Source of the DNA: Immundisolibacter sp049322795
GTDB taxonomy: Bacteria; Pseudomonadota; Gammaproteobacteria; Immundisolibacterales; Immundisolibacteraceae
DNA: 64,000 nt
Assembly (NCBI GenBank): GCA_049322795.1
Contig: JBMOQH010000008.1
Location: 349,295-413,294, forward strand
Direction of reading: 5' to 3'
The position numbers and the translations under genes are program-made. Of the stretch, positions 8,363-17,368 are shown in pieces. The notes under the pieces are model-generated. The model was not told the origin of the DNA. It searched no databases and saw only the letters and a program-made list of their open reading frames with translations. Position 1 is the stretch's first letter; each line of letters begins with the position of its first letter.

Positions 8363-10027
8363 TCAGCGCAGGGCCTTGAAGCGCAGGCGATGCGGGCGGG
8401 CGGCCTCCTCGCCCAGGCGCTGGCGCTTGTCGGCCTCGTATTCCTGGTAGTTGCCGGCGAAGAAGGTCCACTGCGAGTCGCCTTCCGCGGCCAGGATGTG
8501 GGTGGCGATGCGGTCGAGAAACCAGCGGTCGTGGCTGATGACCAGCGCCGAGCCGGCGAATTCCAGCAGCGCCTCTTCCAGCGCGCGCAGGGTCTCGACG
8601 TCAAGGTCGTTCGACGGCTCGTCCAGCAACAACACGTTGCCGCCCTTGAGCAGCGTCTTGGCCAGATGCAGGCGGCCGCGCTCGCCGCCGGACAGGCTGC
8701 CGACGCGCTTTTGCTGGTCCGCGCCCTTGAAGTTGAAGCGCCCCAGATACGCCCGCGACGGCATCTCGAACTTGCCGACGGTGATGATGTCGGCGCCGCC
8801 GGAGATGTCCTCCCAGGCGGTCTTGTCGTTGGCCAGCTCGTCGCGGCTCTGGTCGACCAGGGCGATGTGGGCGGTCTGGCCGATGGTGATGGCGCCGCCG
8901 TCGGGCTGCTCGCGGCCGGTGATCATGCGAAACAGCGTCGACTTGCCGGCGCCGTTCGGGCCGATGATGCCGACGATGGCGCCCGGCGGAATGGTGAAGC
9001 TCAGGTCGTCGATCAGCAGCCGGTCGCCGTAGCGCTTTTGCACGTGATTGAAGGCAATCACCTCGTTGCCCAGGCGCTCGGCCACCGGGATGAAGATTTC
9101 CTTGGTCTCGTTGCGCTTCTGGTAGTCGTGGCTGGCCAGTTCCTCGAAGCGGTTAAGGCGCGCCTTGCTCTTGGCCTGGCGGCCCTTGGGGTTCTGGCGC
9201 ACCCATTCGAGTTCCTGGGAAATCGCCTTCTGGCGCGCTGATTCCGAGGATTCCTCCTGCTTCAGGCGCTGCTCCTTCTGCTCCAGCCAGGTGCTGTAGT
9301 TGCCCTTGAAGGGAATGCCGCGGCCGCGATCGAGTTCCAGAATCCACTCGGCGACGTTGTCCAGAAAATACCGGTCGTGCGTCACCGCCACCACGGTGCC
9401 GGCAAAGCGGTGCAGGAACTGCTCCAGCCACTCCACCGATTCGGCGTCCAGGTGATTGGTCGGCTCGTCCAGCAGCAGCATGTCGGGCTTGGACAGTAGC
9501 AGTCGGCACAGCGCCACGCGGCGCTTCTCGCCGCCGGACAGGTGCTCGATGCGCGCGTCCCAGGCCGGCAGGCGCAGCGCATCGGCGGCGACCTCGAGCT
9601 GCACGCCGGCGCTGTCGCCGTCGGCGGCGGCGATTTCGGCCTCCAGCCGCCCCTGTTCCTCGGCCAGCTTGTCGAAGTCGGCGTCCGGCTCGGCGTAGGC
9701 GGCGTAGACCTCTTCAAGCCGCTTTTGCGCCGCCAGCACGCCGCCGATGCCCTGCTCCACCGCCTCGCGCACGGTCTGTGTCGGGTCGAGCTGCGGCTCC
9801 TGCGGCAGGTAGCCGATGCGGATGCCGGGCATGGGCACGGCCTCGCCCTCGATCTCGGTATCGACGCCCGCCATGATGCGCAGCAGGGTCGACTTGCCGG
9901 AGCCGTTCAGGCCCAGCACGCCGATCTTGGCGCCGGGAAAGAACGACAGCGAAATGTCCTTGAGAATCTCCCGCTTGGGCGGCACGACCTTGCCCACGCG
10001 GTTCATGGTGAAAACGTATTGAGCCAT
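8363..10027 (-). CDS. ettA: Energy-dependent translational throttle protein EttA (ABC-F)
   Basis: 554 residues, nearly colinear with E. coli EttA. It has two ABC cassettes: Walker A GLNGSGKST (39-47) with signature LSGGEKRR and Walker B LLLDEPTNHLD, then GPNGAGKST in the second half with LSGGERGR and LLLDEPSNDLD (Ser replacing the usual Thr). The arm and linker segment between them (about 230-310) carries KGRQAKSKARLNRFEEL. ABC-F proteins bind the ribosomal E site and gate elongation in response to the ATP/ADP ratio; there is no membrane part. The ATG at 10027 gives the conserved MAQYVFTMNRVGKVVPPKRE N-terminus; the frame is open much further upstream, which is not coding. Confidence 0.96.
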   Translation of the reverse strand: MAQYVFTMNRVGKVVPPKREILKDISLSFFPGAKIGVLGLNGSGKSTLLRIMAGVDTEIEGEAVPMPGIRIGYLPQEPQLDPTQTVREAVEQGIGGVLAAQKRLEEVYAAYAEPDADFDKLAEEQGRLEAEIAAADGDSAGVQLEVAADALRLPAWDARIEHLSGGEKRRVALCRLLLSKPDMLLLDEPTNHLDAESVEWLEQFLHRFAGTVVAVTHDRYFLDNVAEWILELDRGRGIPFKGNYSTWLEQKEQRLKQEESSESARQKAISQELEWVRQNPKGRQAKSKARLNRFEELASHDYQKRNETKEIFIPVAERLGNEVIAFNHVQKRYGDRLLIDDLSFTIPPGAIVGIIGPNGAGKSTLFRMITGREQPDGGAITIGQTAHIALVDQSRDELANDKTAWEDISGGADIITVGKFEMPSRAYLGRFNFKGADQQKRVGSLSGGERGRLHLAKTLLKGGNVLLLDEPSNDLDVETLRALEEALLEFAGSALVISHDRWFLDRIATHILAAEGDSQWTFFAGNYQEYEADKRQRLGEEAARPHRLRFKALR

Positions 10028-10188
10028 TGACCTGAAGATGATCGAAAAAGAGGGATCGAAAAACGACCGGCAAGGATAGAGCAAAGCGCTCGGCACCGCC
10101 GGCGGCGAGCGGTTCGATCGCCGGCAATCTCCGGCGCGCCGCGTCGCCTTGTCAGGCCGGCCAGGCGATGGGTGTGGCCGCGCGCTCC

Positions 10189-11088
10189 CTACCGCCCCGG
10201 CCAGCCCGCCAGCAGGCCGTTCAGCGCGCTGCACAGCGCGCGCGGTGAGTCCAGCATGAGGTGGTGATGCGCGCCCGGGATGGCGAACATGGGCCACGCG
10301 CGCGCCCGCGCCACGCGCTGCACGTAGTCGCGCACCGGCTCGGTGAAGATGGCGCTGCGCTCGCCGTAGATCACGGCGAGCGGCGTTTCCAGGGCTTCGA
10401 GCTCCCGCCACGGCTCGTGCATCCGCAGGCGCTTGAACAGCGCGTCGTCGAACTTCCAGCTCCAGCCGCCCTGCATGGGCGCAACGGAGTGATGCGCCAC
10501 GTAGCGCAGCAGGTACGGGTGCTGGCAGGGCTGCTGCGGCAGAGGGAAGAACCGGGCCACGGCCGTGTCGTAATCCGGGCAGATCGTTTTTGGCCGATAC
10601 GGCGCCTTGGCCGGGTCGAACGGCGACGGCAGGTCCGGCGGGAACACCGCCGAGTCCAGCATCACGACGCCGCGCGCGCGGCCGGCATGGCGCACGCCGA
10701 AGGTCAGCGCCACGGCGCCGCCCAGGCTGTGGCCGACGACCACCGCGTCGGTGCCCATCCCGGCGTGGTCCATCACGGCGGCGACCTCGTCGGCGAAAAG
10801 CGCCGTCGAGTAGGCATCCCGATGGCCGCTGTCGCCCATGCCGGACAGGTGCGGCGCCACCACGTGGAAGCGATCCGCAAACCGCGGCGCGATGAAATCC
10901 CACCAGTTGGCGTGCGCCATGGCGCCGTGGATCAGCACCAGGCCGGAGTTCTCGGGCCGACCCCAGGCGCGGTACGCCAGTGGCACGCCGTCGTGCGCAA
11001 AGCGCGCGTCGGTGGCGGGCGTTTGCAGCGCCTCGGCCACCCAGTCCGGCAGGTCGCTCGCGTCGAAGTCTGGCGGGCTCGCGCTCAT
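10189..11088 (-). CDS. Alpha/beta hydrolase
   Basis: 299 residues with the alpha/beta-hydrolase fold: LIHGAMAHANWWDFIAP (oxyanion region, about 53-69), nucleophile elbow GHSLGG with Ser121, an acid candidate near VIYGERSAIF and a terminal His in IPGAHHHLMLDSP. The substrate cannot be inferred; a general esterase, lipase-like or ring-fission-product hydrolase are all possible. It lies between ettA and queG on the same strand. About 230 bases upstream (11089-11318) show no gene I can support. Confidence 0.8.
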   Translation of the reverse strand: MSASPPDFDASDLPDWVAEALQTPATDARFAHDGVPLAYRAWGRPENSGLVLIHGAMAHANWWDFIAPRFADRFHVVAPHLSGMGDSGHRDAYSTALFADEVAAVMDHAGMGTDAVVVGHSLGGAVALTFGVRHAGRARGVVMLDSAVFPPDLPSPFDPAKAPYRPKTICPDYDTAVARFFPLPQQPCQHPYLLRYVAHHSVAPMQGGWSWKFDDALFKRLRMHEPWRELEALETPLAVIYGERSAIFTEPVRDYVQRVARARAWPMFAIPGAHHHLMLDSPRALCSALNGLLAGWPGR

Positions 11089-11318
11089 CGCGGCGCACCG
11101 ATCAGCGGGTGGCCGGGCGCCGCGCCCGACTGCGTTTGCGATTGCCGTGATGAGTGCACGAGCGGCTTCCTGGGTAAGGCCCGAACGTCCAGGTTCAGCG
11201 GCGGGGGAGGGGGTGCGCCGAGTCCTTCGGCGCCTGCGGCCCGGGGAGCATGCCGCGGCGCGAAGCCGGGGCGCAAGCGCGCCACTCGCCCGGCGCCAGG
11301 GTCGATCGTGTCGCGCAA

Positions 11319-12380
11319 TCAGGCATCCGCGCCGTGGCGCCGCAGCGCCCAGGCCACGTGCTCGCTGACCAGCGTGGAGGCCGTGTGCCGATGCCGCGTC
11401 AGGCAGGCCACGGCCTGCGCATCGCCCGCTGGCATGTTCCCGAGCGCGACGGCGATGTTGCGCTGCCAGCGCTCGTGGCCGATGCGGCGGATGGCGGAGC
11501 CGGCCAGACGGGCGTCGAACTCCTCTTGGGTCCAATCCATCAGCTCGGTCAGTCGCGGCGCGTCGAGACCTTGGCGCGGCGCGAAATCGTCCGCGTCGGT
11601 CGGCCGCGCGAACTTGTTCCACGGGCACACCAGCTGGCAGTCGTCGCAGCCGTAAATGCGGTTGCCCATGAGCGGGCGCAGCGGCTCGGGGATCGGCCCG
11701 GGGTGCTCGATGGTCAGATACGAGATGCAGCGCCGCGCGTCCAGCACATACGGCGCCACGATGGCGCCGGTGGGGCACACGTCGATGCAGGCGCGGCAGG
11801 TTCCGCAGTGCCCGCTGGCCGGCGCGTCCACCGGCAGCGGCAGGTCGGTGTACAGCTCGCCCAGAAAAAACCACGACCCGCCGGCGCGGTCGATCAGGCA
11901 GGTGTGCTTGCCGATCCAGCCGAGGCCCGCCTGCTGCGCCAGCGGCTTTTCCAGCACCGGCGCGCTGTCGCAGAACACCCGGTAACCGAACGGCCCGATG
12001 CGCTCGGCGATGCGATCCGCCAGGCGCTGCAAACGCTGGCGCACCCGCTTGTGGTAGTCGCGGCCCAGCGCATAGCGCGACACGTAGGCGAGCTCGGGCG
12101 ACTCCAGCACCGGCCACGGCGCGGCGGCCTGCCGTGGCCAGTAATCCAGGCGCACCGAAATCACCCGCAGCGTGCCCGGCACCAGCTCGGCCGGCCGCGA
12201 GCGCTTGGTGCCGTGCCGCGCCATCCACGCCATCTCGCCGTGATAACCGCGCGCCAGCCAGTCCGCCAGGCGCTGCTCGGCCACGGCCAGATCCGGGGCA
12301 CTGATGCCCAGACCGGTGAAGCCGAGCTCCGTGGCCAGCGCGCGGATGGCGGCGGCGAGGGCGGGCGGGTCGGCGGTCAC
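11319..12380 (-). CDS. queG: Epoxyqueuosine reductase QueG
   Basis: The last step of queuosine synthesis in tRNA: cobalamin- and iron-sulphur-dependent reduction of epoxyqueuosine to queuosine. About 353 residues from the GTG at 12380; an in-frame TTG at 12407 would add nine residues but has no visible ribosome site. Visible features are GYHGEMAWMARH, RVISVRLDYWP, and two 4Fe-4S cysteine clusters, CGTCRACIDVCPTGA and CDDCQLVCPWNK. The C-terminal HEAT-like part is present (IGHERWQRNIAVALGNM). The order of motifs and the length agree with the family. Confidence 0.93.
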   Translation of the reverse strand: MTADPPALAAAIRALATELGFTGLGISAPDLAVAEQRLADWLARGYHGEMAWMARHGTKRSRPAELVPGTLRVISVRLDYWPRQAAAPWPVLESPELAYVSRYALGRDYHKRVRQRLQRLADRIAERIGPFGYRVFCDSAPVLEKPLAQQAGLGWIGKHTCLIDRAGGSWFFLGELYTDLPLPVDAPASGHCGTCRACIDVCPTGAIVAPYVLDARRCISYLTIEHPGPIPEPLRPLMGNRIYGCDDCQLVCPWNKFARPTDADDFAPRQGLDAPRLTELMDWTQEEFDARLAGSAIRRIGHERWQRNIAVALGNMPAGDAQAVACLTRHRHTASTLVSEHVAWALRRHGADA

Positions 12381-12478
12381 GGCCAACGGCCTGCGATCGG
12401 GCCACAAGCCGGCGCGACAGGGCAGCGCCCGTTTCCGCCTTGCGTGATGAGTCGCGGTGCTCGCACGGCGGCGGCCGT

Positions 12479-12994
12479 TCAGATTTTCCGGGTCAGGAAA
12501 CGGTCGCCGAATGGCCCGTCCGGTCCGAATCGTCGGTAGAAATTGACGCTGAACCCCATGGGCTCTTGCCGAATCCAGTCTCGGTGAACGACGCCCTCGT
12601 CCTGGATCACCGGATACCAGGTGTCGGACAGGCTCTTGTCCTTGTCGCAGCGGTCGGCGACGGTTTCCAGAAACGTCCAGATCATCCTCGCGTAGACGTC
12701 GTATTCGCGTTCCTGGTGGGTTTTCGCCAGCGGATTTCGGTATATCGCGTCGGGCTGGCGCAGGTACGGCCTGTCGATGGCGAGCTTCAGCAGGTCGAGA
12801 TAGATACTGTCGAGTTCGGTGTAGTGCAGGTTGGCCACCGACTGGCGGACACTGCGGGCCGCGTGCAGCAGGGCCAACACGGCCGCCATCGCGCTGACCA
12901 CGCCGGCCGTGGTCTGCGGATGGGAGCGCACCAGCTGCCAGAACGACACCGTCGCTCCCTGAAGCCAGGCAATGAGGTGGGACAGGGGCTCCAT
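12479..12994 (-). CDS. Hypothetical membrane-anchored protein at the end of the Type III RM run
   Basis: 171 residues with one hydrophobic helix near residues 28-48 (TAGVVSAMAAVLALLHAA) followed by a soluble tail with LHYTELDSIYLDLLKLAIDRP and YARMIWTFLETVADRCDKD. I recognise no family; the plan resembles small bacterial proteins with one anchor and a helical cytosolic part. Its start codon shares one base with the stop of the acetyltransferase gene (TGATG), so it is the translationally coupled last gene of the run that starts with mod at 19829. Whether it serves defence is unknown. Confidence 0.6.
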   Translation of the reverse strand: MEPLSHLIAWLQGATVSFWQLVRSHPQTTAGVVSAMAAVLALLHAARSVRQSVANLHYTELDSIYLDLLKLAIDRPYLRQPDAIYRNPLAKTHQEREYDVYARMIWTFLETVADRCDKDKSLSDTWYPVIQDEGVVHRDWIRQEPMGFSVNFYRRFGPDGPFGDRFLTRKI

Positions 12995-13671
12995 CAGTGC
13001 GGCATCGGTCCGGTCAGCTGCACGGGGTCGCTCATACCTTCGATCATCCGCCCGATGCGCGGGTCCGTCGGCGACTGGTCATAAACGGCGACATACACCG
13101 CGCGCAGCCAGCGTTCCAGCGCGGCGCGGCGGATCACCGCGTCGCCCGTGGGCGGCAGGATCATCAAATCCATCACCGGGGGCGCGTGGCCGGTTTCAAG
13201 CGGCAGCAGGTAATCCAGCCCCGCGACCCGCCGGCAGCCCAGGCGTTGATAGAAAGCCTGCCGTCGCACCCGCAGTTCACGGTCCGGCGACGCCTCGCGG
13301 TCCGAGTCCACCTCGAGCAGCACCGACACATCGCGCCGGCCGGCCCGTGCCAGGTCCACGCTTTGGCGGAACAGCGCAGCCCCGATGCCGCCGCCACGGA
13401 ACTGTCCGTCCACCGCCATGTATTCCAGCAGGCAGAAATCGTCGTGCGGTGGCACGAAGGTGATGCTGTAGCCGATCAGTCGGCCCGCGCGCCGCAGCAG
13501 CAGCACCCGATAGTCGGGACGAGTGGCGAGTGCCTGCAGGGCGGCCTTGGACTTTCGCTCCGCCGTGGGCATGGACGACCGGTACAGGTCGAACAGGGCC
13601 TCGAATGCCGCCGCGTCCGTCGGAGCCAGGGTTTCGTACACATCGTCCCCGGACGGATTGGAGGTCGTCAT
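12994..13671 (-). CDS. GNAT family N-acetyltransferase
   Basis: 225 residues from the ATG at 13671. The acetyl-CoA pyrophosphate loop QFRGGGIGAALF lies near residue 95, preceded by the beta-strand FCLLEYMAVDG and followed by SVLLEVDSD and RRQAFYQRLGC, the normal GNAT order. The C-terminal 50 residues (RRAALERWLRAVYVAVYDQ...) extend the domain. The substrate is unknown. Its start overlaps the stop of res, so it is cotranscribed with the restriction genes; an acetyltransferase in this place could be a passenger or a toxin-like effector, but nothing in the sequence decides this. Confidence 0.75.
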   Translation of the reverse strand: MTTSNPSGDDVYETLAPTDAAAFEALFDLYRSSMPTAERKSKAALQALATRPDYRVLLLRRAGRLIGYSITFVPPHDDFCLLEYMAVDGQFRGGGIGAALFRQSVDLARAGRRDVSVLLEVDSDREASPDRELRVRRQAFYQRLGCRRVAGLDYLLPLETGHAPPVMDLMILPPTGDAVIRRAALERWLRAVYVAVYDQSPTDPRIGRMIEGMSDPVQLTGPMPH

Positions 13672-16397
13672 CACAGCAGCGCCTCGATCGACTCCCACTG
13701 CTTGTCCTTGACCATGACGAACCGGCAGCGCCCGCCGGACAGCTCCGCCCACAGGCCGCCGATCAGGCGGTCATCCGCTGCATCGGTCCAGCGGTCCGCG
13801 CCCTTGTATTCCACCGCCAGCACCGGCCCCGGCTGGTCGGCGCTGCCGGGCAACTGGCACAGAAAATCCGGGTAGAAGCGCCCGTCGGCCTTTTGCAGGA
13901 AGAACGAGCTGCCCTCGCGCCGCACCAGGTTGCGCACCCAGAAATCGATGCGGCCGCGCTGGGCCTGGATGTCCAGCCAGCAGGCGCATTCGAATTCTTC
14001 CCGCGTGTCGAAGTCGCCGATGCGCCCGTAAAAGTGCCGGCGGAAGTCGAAGTGACCGTAATCCGACGTCCGGCCGTCGTAATCCCGGCTGGGCGCGTAG
14101 GCCAGGGGCGGGAACTCGAACGCGTACTCATCGGTCACCGCCACGCGCGATGCCGCGTCGTCGCCAAACAGCGTCTGCTGATACGCCCGCTGGACCGCCT
14201 GCCGGCGCAGTTCGCGGATGCGCGCCTCGATCAGATTGCGGATCAGGAACTTCTGCAGATTGGCCCGCGCCAGGGTGAAGCCTTCCCGCCGCAGCAGCGC
14301 GGTCAGCCAGGCCGCCACGAAGGCCTGCTTGCTGGCATGGGTGAGCGACGGCTCCGGCAGGTTGCGGCACAGCCAGGTGGCGAGGCGGACCGCGTCCCAG
14401 TTTTCCGGTTGATAGACCAGCCCCAGGTCGCGTTGCAGCTCGGGCAGGAAGCGCGAGACGAGCCGGCCGCTGCCGTCATCGATGTCGATCTCGCCGCCTT
14501 CGGACACCTTGATGCCGGCGCCCAGAACGGCGAGATCATCGCCGGTCGGTGCGGCGTCGTAGGTCGACAGATCCCACGGGTAGTCCAGCACCTCGGGGTC
14601 GTCGAACAGTTGCAACTGTTCCGAACCGCCGGGGCCCTGCACGCGCAAGGCAAGCTGCGGCACGCGAAAGCGCTCGCCGCGTTCGGCCGGCGTCTGAAAG
14701 AACTCGATGGCCGTGGTGCGGCTGACTTCGGCCGCCGCCCCGATCGCGGCGGCCGCGGTTTCGCTGGTCACCGCGGCCTTGAGCGCTTCGCCTTCGTCCT
14801 CCGTCAGCGGCCCGTTGATGGTCAGCGTGTTGAGCTTGCCGTCCCAGCTCACCTTGTCGCGCACCGGCCTGGGCACGCTCCTGAGGTCGGGCTTCTCCGT
14901 CAACGTGATCGCCACCGGCTGAAAGCTGACGCGCCCGGCATGGCCTGCCAGGTCCAGCCGCGCCTGCTCCGTTCGGGCCGCGGTGACGAACTCGGCCACC
15001 TCGCGCCGCTCGAAGCCGGCGCCTTCCACCAGCCGGTCGCGCAGCGCGCCGGCCGTCTCGGCAAAGTTGCGCGACACCACGAAGGCATAGGACTGGTTGA
15101 GCGCCTGGGCCTGCCGGTGGCTGGCGCCCGGCTGGCGCAGCACGCGCCCCAGCAACTGTTCCACCGCCGTGGCCGACGACAGCGAGGCCATGCTCACCAG
15201 GATGTAGGCGAACGGGCAGTCCCAGCCCTCGGCCAGCGCCTTCTGGGTGATGACGAACTTCACCGGGCAGGCCGGGTCGGCGATGCCGAGCCGGTAGTCG
15301 GCGTCGATCTGCTCCAGGCCCCTCTCCTCGCCGGTGGCGACCACGATCTCGCTGGCCGGGATGCCGTGATTGCGGATCAGTTCATCCCGCACCCGCGCGA
15401 AATCCAGCGTTTCCACCCCGGCGCGGCGCGGTTCGGACTGGATCAGCACCACCGGCCGCAGGTAATCCGCGCCGGCACGGCGGTCGCCCTCGGCCAGCCT
15501 GTGCAGCGCCTCGCGCCGGCCGATGGCGTCGGCCAGGCACTGCTGCCAGTTGGGTTCGGTTTCCAGCACCACCGGCAGCTTGATCATTTCCTCCGCCTTC
15601 AGCTCGGCGGCGGACACGCTGTGCAGCACGTTGCTCGGCGTGCGTTCCAGGTCCGGCGTTGCGGTCAGCTCCAGCACGCCGCTCGGCCGAAAGCGTGCCA
15701 GCATGTCGAAAGCGAGTTCGGTGCGGCTGTTGTGCGCCTCGTCCACCACCACGAACGGCCGGCGCAGGCGCAGCACATTGGCCAGCGAGCAGGGCGTCAT
15801 GCGCTCGGCGCCTTCGCCCTCGCTGAGCAGGCCGTCGCGCTGCGTGGGCGACAGGTTGTCGAAGTGGTGCATCAGCGCGCCGCTGCTCTGGTACACCTTG
15901 CGCGATTCCTCGTCCTGTACCTGAAACGCCTGCCGCGTGGCGACGATGACGGTGGTCGAGGTGTCCAGCGTGGCGCGCGTCACGCTCTTGGCTTCGTCGA
16001 GATCCAGCACCGTCACCGGCCCCGCCTCGCGCAGCGCCGCGTGGTAGGGGTGCCGGCGGTCGCGCAGCGCGCGCAAGGTCTGTTCACGGATGGGTTTGCT
16101 CGGCACCAGCCACAGGATCACGCTGTGCTCGCAGCGCAGCAGGTGGGTGTTGGCCAAGGCCACGCTTTTGGCCGCCAGCCAGGTTTTGCCGCCGCCGGTG
16201 GGCACGCGCAGGCAGAAATACGGCATGTCGGGCGGAAGGCCGGCCAGCGGGCGGTACGCATTGCCGCGTCCCCACAGGCGCTCGGTGGTGGCGGTGAAGG
16301 CCAGCGACGGCGACGGCAGCTCGTGGCAGGCGGCGAAATAGGCCGCGATGCTGTCGAGCACCTGCTGCTGGTAGGTCTTGGGAGAAAACACGTGCAT
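13671..16397 (-). CDS. res: Type III restriction enzyme Res subunit (DEAD/DEAH helicase-nuclease)
   Basis: 908 residues. The SF2 helicase core has Walker A PTGGGKT (66-72), DEAH box VVVDEAHNSRTE, motif III-like ELTATP and motif VI QLLGRVLRQPGA. The C-terminal endonuclease has FYPDFL (about 842) and AVEYKG (about 862), a PD-(D/E)XK-type site. Res needs the Mod subunit for sequence recognition and cuts away from head-to-head sites after ATP-driven translocation. The ATG at 16397 shares bases with the stop of vapC (TGATG). Unusually, res does not follow mod directly: four ORFs and a mod scar lie between. Confidence 0.92.
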   Translation of the reverse strand: MHVFSPKTYQQQVLDSIAAYFAACHELPSPSLAFTATTERLWGRGNAYRPLAGLPPDMPYFCLRVPTGGGKTWLAAKSVALANTHLLRCEHSVILWLVPSKPIREQTLRALRDRRHPYHAALREAGPVTVLDLDEAKSVTRATLDTSTTVIVATRQAFQVQDEESRKVYQSSGALMHHFDNLSPTQRDGLLSEGEGAERMTPCSLANVLRLRRPFVVVDEAHNSRTELAFDMLARFRPSGVLELTATPDLERTPSNVLHSVSAAELKAEEMIKLPVVLETEPNWQQCLADAIGRREALHRLAEGDRRAGADYLRPVVLIQSEPRRAGVETLDFARVRDELIRNHGIPASEIVVATGEERGLEQIDADYRLGIADPACPVKFVITQKALAEGWDCPFAYILVSMASLSSATAVEQLLGRVLRQPGASHRQAQALNQSYAFVVSRNFAETAGALRDRLVEGAGFERREVAEFVTAARTEQARLDLAGHAGRVSFQPVAITLTEKPDLRSVPRPVRDKVSWDGKLNTLTINGPLTEDEGEALKAAVTSETAAAAIGAAAEVSRTTAIEFFQTPAERGERFRVPQLALRVQGPGGSEQLQLFDDPEVLDYPWDLSTYDAAPTGDDLAVLGAGIKVSEGGEIDIDDGSGRLVSRFLPELQRDLGLVYQPENWDAVRLATWLCRNLPEPSLTHASKQAFVAAWLTALLRREGFTLARANLQKFLIRNLIEARIRELRRQAVQRAYQQTLFGDDAASRVAVTDEYAFEFPPLAYAPSRDYDGRTSDYGHFDFRRHFYGRIGDFDTREEFECACWLDIQAQRGRIDFWVRNLVRREGSSFFLQKADGRFYPDFLCQLPGSADQPGPVLAVEYKGADRWTDAADDRLIGGLWAELSGGRCRFVMVKDKQWESIEALL

Positions 16398-16801
16398 CAA
16401 GCCGTCTGCCAGTTCTCGATGGTCAGCCCCGGCACGCGGGAAAACTCGGACACATTCCGGGTCACCAGACGCAGCTTGGCCGCACGCGCAATCGCCGCGA
16501 TCTGCAGGTCATAAGGGCCGATGGGGCGCCCCTGCCGGGCGAGAAGCGCCCTGATTTCCCCGCAGTGTTCGGCCGCCAGATCATCGAACGGCAGGCTGGG
16601 AATGCCGGCTGCCAAGGCGCGGATGGCCTGCTGATTTTCCGCCACGCGTTGACTGTTGCACGCGCCAAACCACAATTCGGACCAGACCGGGGCGCACAGG
16701 TACAACGATTCCACGCCCGCTTGGCGGACCTTCTCGACCACCTCCACGCGGCTTTTCATCAGCGCGATCCAGGCGTTGGTGTCGAGAACATACCCGCTCA
16801 T
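16397..16801 (-). CDS. vapC: VapC-type PIN-domain ribonuclease toxin
   Basis: 134 residues, a single PIN domain. Acidic catalytic residues are Asp7 (VLDTN), Glu42 (WSEL) and Asp98 (PYDLQIAA), followed by LVTRNVSEF, where the usual TxD/TxN position holds Asn. VapC toxins cut tRNA or rRNA when the antitoxin is lost. The start overlaps the antitoxin stop by four bases and the stop overlaps the start of res, so the pair is wedged into the restriction operon. Confidence 0.9.
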   Translation of the reverse strand: MSGYVLDTNAWIALMKSRVEVVEKVRQAGVESLYLCAPVWSELWFGACNSQRVAENQQAIRALAAGIPSLPFDDLAAEHCGEIRALLARQGRPIGPYDLQIAAIARAAKLRLVTRNVSEFSRVPGLTIENWQTA

Positions 16802-17037
16802 GCGAGCCCGTCGCGTGGCAGGTCATCGCCCAGCCCGGCGTTGTCGATGTCATCGGGAAAATCCTCCCCAAGGCTGCCGGCCACCCGCTGCAGGAAGGCC
16901 TCGGTGCCGGCGGCCGCGGCAGGCCCGGGCCGCCTGGCATGCCGCTGCTCGAGCCAGGCAATGAAATCGAGCGCTTCCCGCTGCAGGTCCGGCGGCAGGG
17001 CTTTGGCATGTGCGTAGATGGTGTCAGGCAGATTCAT
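16798..17037 (-). CDS. vapB: Putative VapB-type antitoxin (DUF2281-like)
   Basis: 79 residues beginning MNLPDTIYAHAKALPPDLQ, then REALDFIAWLEQ, which matches the short DUF2281-like antitoxins found next to PIN toxins; the C-terminal part is acidic (GEDFPDDIDNAGLGDDLP) as expected for a toxin-neutralising tail. The ATG at 17037 has GGAG six bases upstream. The frame is open upstream, however, all the way through orf2, so a longer fused product is possible. It overlaps vapC by four bases. Confidence 0.78.
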   Translation of the reverse strand: MNLPDTIYAHAKALPPDLQREALDFIAWLEQRHARRPGPAAAAGTEAFLQRVAGSLGEDFPDDIDNAGLGDDLPRDGLA

Positions 17038-17262
17038 GGCAACACTCCGTGGGTTGCTGTCAGGATCCTGCACGCCGCAGGCGGATGTTGGCGGTTCAGG
17101 ATAGACGGGCCGCAACTCGCCGTCCCGTATCACTGCCGATACCGTGCCGGTTGGCGCGGCAACTTCACGCGCCCGCCGCACCGCGCGCAACAAGGCGGGC
17201 CACGACCCGCGCACGTCCGCGCATCGTGCCGCTTCAATGGGTCGCGGTTGGTCCAGCGTCAC
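17038..17262 (-). CDS. orf2, paralogue of the small ORF next to the zeta-like gene (in frame with vapB)
   Basis: About 75 codons from the GTG at 17262 to the vapB start, with no stop codon in between. The product is clearly related to orf1 (17369-17590): both have PIE, then VRGSWPALLRAVRRARE / LRGSWPALQRAAQRARE and a TGT..V..RDG strand. The GTG overlaps the stop codon of the mod 3' scar as GTGA, so it once was translationally coupled to a mod gene. The family is not recognised; partner or antitoxin to the zeta-like protein is a guess. It either degenerated into a fusion with vapB or is read through into it. Confidence 0.5.
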
Positions 17263-17336
17263 ACCTCCAGCGCGTACGGCGTCTGCTTGAAGGCAAGCCC
17301 CAAGCGCGCGGCGCGGCCGCCCATGCGGTTGGCCCC
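17259..17336 (-). pseudogene. Scar of a second mod gene (last about 24 codons)
   Basis: On the minus strand this piece encodes ANRMGGRAARLGLAFKQTPY followed by ALEV and a stop. The intact mod ends ANRMGGRAARENITFKQTPY, then ALEV. Homology stops abruptly at about 17336; upstream is unrelated sequence running back to the orf1 stop. It is the tail of a lost or replaced mod gene. Confidence 0.85.
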
Positions 17337-17368
17337 GTGCCCGTGGCGGGTCCTGGGCGCGAATGTCG

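Noticed and set aside
8363..11098. Apparent 911-residue extension of EttA
   Set aside because: The region before 10027 is a shadow of the hydrolase gene; EttA homology starts exactly at MAQYVFTM.
10189..12405. Apparent 738-residue fusion upstream of the alpha/beta hydrolase
   Set aside because: The N-terminal half is the out-of-frame shadow of queG; the hydrolase has its own ATG at 11088.
13530..16514. 994-codon open frame on the plus strand opposite res
   Set aside because: The minus-strand Res protein has all helicase and nuclease motifs; the plus-strand text is low-complexity, rich in His, Gln, Arg and Ala, and has no domain.
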